Of a stretch of 7,958 bases of DNA, positions 1 to 4,402 are shown piece by piece (position 1 is the stretch's first letter; every line of letters starts with the position of its first letter). Source of the stretch: Christensenella sp. UBA1224 (GTDB taxonomy: Bacteria > Bacillota > Clostridia > Christensenellales > Aristaeellaceae); NCBI GenBank assembly GCA_002309235.1, contig DBXA01000029.1, positions 21,570 to 29,527 on the forward strand, read 5' to 3'. A program made the position numbers and the translations under genes. The notes beneath the pieces are model-generated. The model worked only from the letters and a program-made list of their open reading frames with translations, was not told where the DNA came from and searched no databases.

Positions 1-539
1 ATGCTCACCTTCACATCGTCCGCCACGTGGGAAACGACAGATTTTTCCAGTTCGTCCCAGGCTTCCACAGCCCCTGTCCTTTGCTCTTCAACATATCTGT
101 CCAGCAATTCGCGGTAAGAATACATGGACCAGACCGTATCACTGATCCCATCCGGTGAATCCATTGCCACCGAATCAAGGAAAAGCGGTATATCATCGGA
201 GGGTTCAAAAAAGGAACGGAGCTTTCCCATGAGGCCCTTTGAGGCTTCATTCTTTCCGCTCGTGGAAGCGGAGATCAGCTTTTCACGCTTTTTCTCATTC
301 AAACCGGTATTGACTTTCAGATGGAGCTGAAAAACAGAATCCTCGTCTTCTATCCAGAATTTCCCTTCTACCTCGCCGGCGATCGAACGCATCATGCCCA
401 GCATCTCTTCGGTAAGCAGCCTCAGATGCAGCTTATTCTTCTGGGACAAGCCCTTATAAACTGCCGTTTTTTCAGCCTCCAGCAAAGCTCTTTCCATGTT
501 CCCGCCCTTGCTGGTGATCGTTATGATATCCGTTTTCAT
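1..539 (-). CDS. GHKL/RsbW-like ATP-binding-type protein, degenerate (partial, C-terminus off the window)
   Basis: At least 179 residues are visible from ATG at 539; the gene runs off the left edge without a stop. No signal peptide or membrane segment is seen, so the product is likely cytoplasmic. I have no firm family name. Around residues 38-52 there is a helix reading LRLLTEEMLGMM, which resembles the N-box helix of RsbW-type GHKL ATPases (compare ALCIEEMGGNIVDH in the transporter fusion two genes upstream), but the ATP/Mg-binding Asn is replaced. The next segment, GKFWIEDEDSVFQLHLKV, looks like the following beta strands. The ATP-lid Gly-rich boxes are not evident. A later WDELEKS...ADDVKV segment suggests the C-terminus is near. 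The gene starts 12 bases after the STAS stop, with GGAGG at 547-551 ahead of the ATG, so the two are almost certainly co-transcribed and probably co-translated. I infer a non-catalytic binding partner in the same signalling unit; ATP binding itself is doubtful. Confidence 0.72.
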   Translation of the reverse strand, partial: MKTDIITITSKGGNMERALLEAEKTAVYKGLSQKNKLHLRLLTEEMLGMMRSIAGEVEGKFWIEDEDSVFQLHLKVNTGLNEKKREKLISASTSGKNEASKGLMGKLRSFFEPSDDIPLFLDSVAMDSPDGISDTVWSMYSYRELLDRYVEEQRTGAVEAWDELEKSVVSHVADDVKVS

Positions 540-546
540 AGTTTTT

Positions 547-551
547 CCTCC
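547..551 (-). promoter_or_regulatory. Ribosome binding site GGAGG for the partial left-edge gene
   Basis: The minus strand reads GGAGG seven bases before the ATG at 539. It falls wholly in the 12-base gap and abuts the TAG stop of the STAS gene, which supports tight translational coupling of the two proteins and fixes the start of the partial gene. Confidence 0.75.
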
Positions 552-845
552 CTATTCGATCGTAAGTATATCTGAAAAACCGGTTACCTCAAAAACTTCA
601 TTCACGATATCATTTACATGCGTTACTTTCATCCCGCCCTGTCTGCTCATGATCTTCTCCAGAGACAGGAGCAGCCTGAGGCCTGCGGAAGAAATGTATT
701 CCAAAGCACTGAAATCCATTATCAGCTCTGTAATACCGCTCAGGTCCTTCAGTTCCTTCTCCATCTCAGGCGCGGTCATCGTATCCAGCCTGCCCTCCGG
801 CGCGACCTCAAGTACGGTCCCATTCTGTTTCTTAGTGATTTTCAT
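552..845 (-). CDS. STAS domain protein, anti-sigma factor antagonist type (SpoIIAA/RsbV-like)
   Basis: This 97-residue protein is a complete single STAS domain, the normal length for SpoIIAA/RsbV-type antagonists. The N-terminal strands read TVLEVAPEGRLDTMTAPEME, and the diagnostic segment DFSALEYISSAGLRLLL lies at residues 44-60. By alignment to the SpoIIAA motif (DSTGL), Ser53 in SSAGL is the expected site phosphorylated by an RsbW/SpoIIAB-like kinase; Ser52 replaces the usual Asp. In known systems the unphosphorylated STAS protein binds the GHKL kinase and frees that kinase's other partner. Here the obvious kinase candidate is the GHKL domain fused to the transporter encoded just upstream, and a second GHKL-like protein follows 12 bases downstream. 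The start at 845 is supported by an AAGGGGG ribosome binding site seven bases upstream. No sigma factor gene is seen in the window, so the output of the switch is unknown. Family assignment is confident; partner identity is inference. Confidence 0.93.
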   Translation of the reverse strand: MKITKKQNGTVLEVAPEGRLDTMTAPEMEKELKDLSGITELIMDFSALEYISSAGLRLLLSLEKIMSRQGGMKVTHVNDIVNEVFEVTGFSDILTIE

Positions 846-877
846 CCTATATCCCCCTTTTAAATTATCTTATTCGA

Positions 878-907
878 GCAGACTCAGCCAGCAGCGCTGC
901 GGTCTGC
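878..907 (-). repeat. Intergenic hairpin between transporter and STAS genes
   Basis: In the 65-base gap the minus strand carries the perfect inverted repeat GCAGAC / GTCTGC, with an inner CAGC / GCTG pairing and a seven-base loop; the centre also contains the palindrome GCAGCGCTGC. No T-run follows (the next bases are TCGAATAAG), so it does not look like a standard intrinsic terminator. It could stabilise or process the mRNA so that STAS is made in a different amount from the transporter. Its structure is read directly; its function is a guess. Confidence 0.5.
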
Positions 908-910
908 TTG

Positions 911-2659
911 TCAGACATCCTCTTTTAAAACCAGTGTCAGGTTATTCAGATTCATCGAATAGGTATATCTCGCCTCATCAGCGATGCGCATCGCGAGCCG
1001 TATGCCTACATCCTTTTCCACCTTGTCGGCATTCATCATATGGCTGACCGGGTCAAAAGCTGTGCAGTCATCCCGGAATCGCATCGTCCAGCGGTTTTCC
1101 TTCTTCTGTATCCTGATATACAAATGATTGCCGCCGCGGCTGTGCGCAAAGCCGTGATCAACGATGTTCCCGCCCATCTCCTCGATACACAGCGCCAGAT
1201 GAGCTGCCAGACGGCGGTCCCCTCCATGTGCAATGCAGAAAGCCTCCGCCGCTTGGGAGAATGCCATCACCTGCTCCATATTGCAGATGCCTGCTTCCAA
1301 AGCATCCTCCGCAGGAACGCCAAACCGATCCGTAAGAAGCAGTATATCATCCCGTTTCCAGGTTACCTTCCCCTTTTTCCTCCAGATATGGCAGAGCATT
1401 GCAAGCAAAGCCATGCTTTCCGCTGTCAAAAACAGGAACCATGCGCCTTTCAGCCCCAGTGCACCTGACAGCACCAAAACCGCGGCGATCGGGAATACAG
1501 CGCCTTCCAATACTGAGATGATCTCCATCTCAACAGCCTTTTCCATACCGAGCCAGCAGTTTTTCAGCGCGTTGTTGACGCAGCAGGGTATCAGACCTAT
1601 GGCAAAGATACGGAGCCCATATATCGCCATCGTTTGGCTTTCTCCTGCGTTAGGGATGAACAGCGTGACGCACGGCCGCGCAAAGACCAGCAGAAGCGCA
1701 GCGGCCGTTGCCCCCAGTACGCACGCATAGCTCAGCATACATCTGATCAGTTCCTTAAGCCCCGTCCTGTCCTCTTCATTGTACAGGATACCGGAAAGCG
1801 TAAGCGCAACACCGCCAGTTCCGGTGCTTATGCAGTTGCTTGCATTGATGATGGTATTGATGACGGTGAAGGCTGCCACTCCCACTTCTCCGCCTTTGCC
1901 AAGCAGTATCTTATTGACAGCAAATATCATGACCACCGATGAAGCCATACAAAACACTGTCGGGACCCCGCCCCGGATCAGCTCGCGTATCTTTTTCATG
2001 CTCACAAGCCCGGCCGAGAAGCGGAATACGCATTTTTTGGACACGAAATAGCTCCCGCCGATGAAGAGGGCTGCGTAATAGCTGATCGAGGATGCAAGGC
2101 CCATACCGAACATGCCGCCGTGGAACACCAGCACGTTCAAAAGATCAAAGCCTATATCCGCGATCGTCATACCGAGCACAGCGCAGATCAGGAGGGTGCT
2201 CTGCCCCGCCATCTGGAGAAACGGCACCAGTATAAGAGCTCCCATTGTCGCCGGTGCGCCTATGACAAAGCCTGCCATATAGCTCGAAGTATCCGCAAGA
2301 AGCGCTTCATCTTCGGCTCCCAGCAGGCGGCCGAGCGGCACGCGCACCAGCAGTACGATCATCACAAAGGCAGCTGAAAACACCGCCGCCACAGCAATGG
2401 AAGAGGAATATCCGGCATTCGTGTCCCTTTGATCACCCCTGCCGAGCGACCTCGCGCAAGATACCTGTGCGCCTGCGCAGAGCATGCTGCCCACGGCCCC
2501 GATCAGCAGCAAAAGAGGGTTGGATAAGCCATAAGCCGCCAAAGCACCGTCTCCGAGGTAACGGCCTATCATGATATTATCGATAAGCAGGCATAATGAT
2601 ACCGTAAGCGCTGACAATATCTGCGCAGAGAGCATCCGCCGCACCAGTTTTCCTATCAT
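911..2659 (-). CDS. MATE family transporter fused to a C-terminal RsbW-like GHKL (HATPase_c) domain
   Basis: The 582-residue product has two parts. Residues 1 to about 428 are a multi-pass membrane protein of the MATE (multidrug and toxin extrusion) type: LSALTVSLCLLIDNIMIGRYLG in the first helix, then many hydrophobic segments with the usual internal two-fold layout, ending near AWFLFLTAESMALLAMLCHIW. MATE proteins are usually about 450 residues and export cationic compounds using Na+ or H+ gradients; the substrate here is unknown. Residues about 455-582 form a GHKL ATPase domain of the RsbW/SpoIIAB kind: N-box IEEMGGNIVDH with Glu493, Glu494 and Asn498; G1-like box RDDCTAFDP around 529-537, where Cys replaces the usual Gly; and G2-like GIRLAMRIAD at 552-561. 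The domain should face the cytoplasm. I chose ATG 2659 because TM1 follows at once; an in-frame GTG at 2755 would add 32 non-hydrophobic residues with no convincing ribosome site. The site before 2659 (GGTGGGG) is itself weak and close. A STAS gene follows downstream, fitting a kinase-antagonist pair. Confidence 0.9.
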   Translation of the reverse strand: MIGKLVRRMLSAQILSALTVSLCLLIDNIMIGRYLGDGALAAYGLSNPLLLLIGAVGSMLCAGAQVSCARSLGRGDQRDTNAGYSSSIAVAAVFSAAFVMIVLLVRVPLGRLLGAEDEALLADTSSYMAGFVIGAPATMGALILVPFLQMAGQSTLLICAVLGMTIADIGFDLLNVLVFHGGMFGMGLASSISYYAALFIGGSYFVSKKCVFRFSAGLVSMKKIRELIRGGVPTVFCMASSVVMIFAVNKILLGKGGEVGVAAFTVINTIINASNCISTGTGGVALTLSGILYNEEDRTGLKELIRCMLSYACVLGATAAALLLVFARPCVTLFIPNAGESQTMAIYGLRIFAIGLIPCCVNNALKNCWLGMEKAVEMEIISVLEGAVFPIAAVLVLSGALGLKGAWFLFLTAESMALLAMLCHIWRKKGKVTWKRDDILLLTDRFGVPAEDALEAGICNMEQVMAFSQAAEAFCIAHGGDRRLAAHLALCIEEMGGNIVDHGFAHSRGGNHLYIRIQKKENRWTMRFRDDCTAFDPVSHMMNADKVEKDVGIRLAMRIADEARYTYSMNLNNLTLVLKEDV

Positions 2660-2799
2660 TTCCCCACCAGCCAGGTATGAGAATAGTCGCTGCTGTTTAC
2701 CGGCTCCAAAGGGCAAACCTGCGTCAAGTCTTCCCGCCCGGTCCGGGATCCTCACTGAGCAGCGCAGGATCTTTACACATAAAGAGACCAGTATTGTTT
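2660..2799 (-). other. 5' leader of the transporter operon, about 130 bases, no known riboswitch recognised
   Basis: Between the predicted transcription start (about 2793) and the ATG lies a leader of roughly 130 bases. It holds short inverted repeats: ATCCT/AGGAT at about 2747-2769 on the minus strand, and a compact CCCG/CGGG hairpin near 2735-2746. I compared it by eye with the cores of the TPP, cobalamin, fluoride and guanidine riboswitches and found no match. The reading frame of the transporter is open through the leader up to a GTG at 2755, which may be chance in GC-rich DNA. Confidence 0.4.
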
Positions 2800-2828
2800 A
2801 GTATAACGAAAACATGGTTAAAATGCAA
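2800..2828 (-). promoter_or_regulatory. Sigma-A-type promoter for the MATE-GHKL / STAS operon
   Basis: On the minus strand a -35 box TTGCAT (2823-2828) is separated by exactly 17 bases from a -10 box TATACT (2800-2805). Both are close to consensus (TTGACA/TATAAT). The promoter points at the transporter gene and would start RNA near 2793. It lies divergent to, and about 87 bases away from, the acyltransferase promoter. Confidence 0.72.
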
Positions 2829-2891
2829 CCGCAAACAAGGCGTAAGTCCCGCTTCCCTCCGTTATATCCTGCTGAAAGCTTTTTGAAGCGG

Positions 2892-2920
2892 TTGAAACAA
2901 TCCCCGCAATCTGTTATCAT
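2892..2920 (+). promoter_or_regulatory. Sigma-A-type promoter for the acyltransferase gene
   Basis: On the plus strand a -35 box TTGAAA (2892-2897) is followed after 17 bases by a -10 box TATCAT (2915-2920). The predicted RNA start is near 2927, leaving about 60 bases of leader before the ATG at 2988. A second AT-rich -10-like string, TATACAAT at 2927-2934, lacks a matching -35 box. The predicted RNA start also lies downstream of the ATG at 2814, which argues against the longer reading frame. Confidence 0.62.
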
Positions 2921-2975
2921 TTTCGGTATACAATGCACAGATGCGGGAACGCGCCTGTCATTCTCTTCCGGAAAT

Positions 2976-2980
2976 GAGGA
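2976..2980 (+). promoter_or_regulatory. Ribosome binding site (GAGGA) deciding the acyltransferase start
   Basis: GAGGA sits seven bases before the ATG at 2988. The frame is open further upstream to an ATG at 2814, but that would begin before the predicted promoter and add 58 residues unlike any acyltransferase N-terminus, so 2988 is preferred. Confidence 0.7.
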
Positions 2981-2987
2981 TATCCTT

Positions 2988-4262
2988 ATGAAACAAGAAG
3001 AACTGATCCGGTTTGATATGAAAAAACCGCCTATGCGCACAGCCTGGTACCTGCGTCCTCTTACGGCCCTCTTGAGCGCTCCGGATGTGCTGATCCACCG
3101 GACAAAGATCGTCAGGACCGGTATGGAAGGGATCAAGCCGCCTTACCTGCTCCTCTGCAATCACAATGCCTTTCTGGATTTCAAAGTAGCCACTATGGCA
3201 ACTTTTCCGCACCGGGCGAACTACATCGTCGCCATCGATGGTTTTATCGGGCGCGAATGGCTCCTGCGCCGCGTAGGCTGTATCTGCAAGCGCAAGTTTA
3301 CAAACGATGTCCTGCTGATCCGCCAGATCCGGCGTTCACTGCAAAACGGTGATATCTGCATGATCTATCCGGAAGCGCGCTATTCGCTTTGCGGTACGAC
3401 GGCGTTACTGCCTGCCTCTCTCGGTACACTGTGCAAGCTTATGCGCGTTCCCGTCGTCACGCTGATCTGCCATGGGCATCATATCGATTCTCCGTTCTGG
3501 AACCTGCATCCGCGTGGCGTAAAGCCGACAGAGGCGGAGCTGACCCTTCTTTTTACGCCTGAGGAACTAAAAAACACCTCTGTCGAAGAGATCAACAACA
3601 GGATCGTATCCGCCTTCCAATACGATGAATACGCCTGGCAGAAAGAGCGCGGTATCGCCGTTACCTGGAAAAAGCGCGCCGAAGGATTGGAAAAAGTCCT
3701 GTACCAGTGCCCGAATTGCAAAGCGGAATACCGCATGGCTTCCGAAGGAGCGAAGCTGTTCTGCCGCGCATGCGGAAAGATCTGGCATTATACAGAGCTC
3801 GGGGAGCTCCGGGCCGAGACAGGCGAAACGGAATTTCCGCATATTCCGGACTGGTACGAATGGGAGCGTTCTATGGTACGAGCCCAGGTCGAAGCCGGAA
3901 CATACGATACGGGTGAGCTGCCCGTGACAGTCCGTTCCCTTCCGAACGCGAAAAGGTTCATCCTTCTCGGGGAAGCGACCCTGCGCCACGATATGCAGGG
4001 CTTCACAGTACGAGGCAAGGATGCGGACGGCGATCCTTTTGAAATGATCAAGCCCGCTTCCTCTATGTATTCATGCCATATCGAATACGAGTATCTCGGC
4101 AAATTCGGTGATTGCGTCGATCTGAATACACTTGAGGATACCTGGTACATCTACCCTCACGATTGTGATTTTGCCGTGACCAAGATGGCACTTGCAACAG
4201 AGGAGCTTTATCTGAAGCTGCAGCGGGATTCGGGCCGTCGGAACCTGCCGGGCCTTGCTTGA
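2988..4262 (+). CDS. PlsC-like acyltransferase (LPLAT family) with inserted zinc ribbon and extra C-terminal domain
   Basis: The protein has 424 residues. The first ~210 are an LPLAT/PlsC acyltransferase domain of the type that moves an acyl chain from acyl-ACP or acyl-CoA to lysophosphatidate or a similar acceptor at the inner membrane face. Motif I is NHNAFLD with catalytic His59 and Asp64 (HX4D). A motif II-like segment, GCICKR, is at 97-102. Motif III is YPEARYS at 127-133, a variant of FPEGTRS keeping Pro and Glu. Motif IV is VPVVTLI at 154-160. Residues 241-262 carry CPNC...CRAC, a four-Cys zinc ribbon with 14 residues between the pairs. The remaining ~160 residues (IPDWYEWERSMVRAQVE onward, ending KMALATEELYLKL) are mixed and soluble, with no membrane helix; I could not assign them to a family with confidence. 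Ordinary PlsC proteins are about 200-260 residues, so this is a long variant. It is transcribed alone, divergent from the transporter operon and convergent with the GH3 gene. The acceptor substrate cannot be read from sequence. Confidence 0.9.
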   Translation: MKQEELIRFDMKKPPMRTAWYLRPLTALLSAPDVLIHRTKIVRTGMEGIKPPYLLLCNHNAFLDFKVATMATFPHRANYIVAIDGFIGREWLLRRVGCICKRKFTNDVLLIRQIRRSLQNGDICMIYPEARYSLCGTTALLPASLGTLCKLMRVPVVTLICHGHHIDSPFWNLHPRGVKPTEAELTLLFTPEELKNTSVEEINNRIVSAFQYDEYAWQKERGIAVTWKKRAEGLEKVLYQCPNCKAEYRMASEGAKLFCRACGKIWHYTELGELRAETGETEFPHIPDWYEWERSMVRAQVEAGTYDTGELPVTVRSLPNAKRFILLGEATLRHDMQGFTVRGKDADGDPFEMIKPASSMYSCHIEYEYLGKFGDCVDLNTLEDTWYIYPHDCDFAVTKMALATEELYLKLQRDSGRRNLPGLA

Positions 4263-4340
4263 CCCCGAAAACGAACAACAGATTGAAAGCACGGGCAACG
4301 GACCTGTACAGTCCCTCAAATTGCAGGCCCCGCCCAAAGC

Positions 4341-4378
4341 GAACGCCGTTCCCCCTCATATCAGGAGGAACGGCGCTC
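4341..4378. terminator. Probable bidirectional terminator hairpin between convergent genes
   Basis: A 13-pair stem runs from 4344-4356 to 4363-4375 with one C/A mismatch and a six-base loop (CATATC); nine outer pairs (CGCCGTTCC / GGAACGGCG) are perfect, and two more can form outside across a mismatch. It lies between the stop of the acyltransferase (4262) and the stop of the GH3 gene (4403). Neither side has a good U-tract (plus strand CTCATATGTTTATC; minus strand TTCGCTTTGG), so termination may be partial or factor-assisted. The rest of the 140-base gap shows nothing else. Confidence 0.6.
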
Positions 4379-4402
4379 ATATGTTTATCCCGTTATCTTA
4401 TA

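Noticed and set aside
496..1047. 183-residue plus-strand open frame across the STAS gene and the gene junctions
   Set aside because: It spans two intergenic gaps and lies opposite well-supported genes; the composition (Ser-, Phe- and Pro-rich) is typical of a mirror frame.
2660..2755. Extended start of the MATE-GHKL protein at GTG 2755
   Set aside because: It would add 32 residues, rich in Gly and Arg, before the first membrane helix, with no ribosome site at the GTG; ATG 2659 gives a normal MATE N-terminus.
2660..2799. Known riboswitch class in the transporter leader
   Set aside because: Conserved cores of the TPP, cobalamin, fluoride and guanidine classes could not be found by eye.
2814..2987. 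Extended start of the acyltransferase at ATG 2814
   Set aside because: It begins upstream of the predicted promoter, has no ribosome site, and the extra residues do not resemble the family; ATG 2988 has GAGGA at proper spacing.
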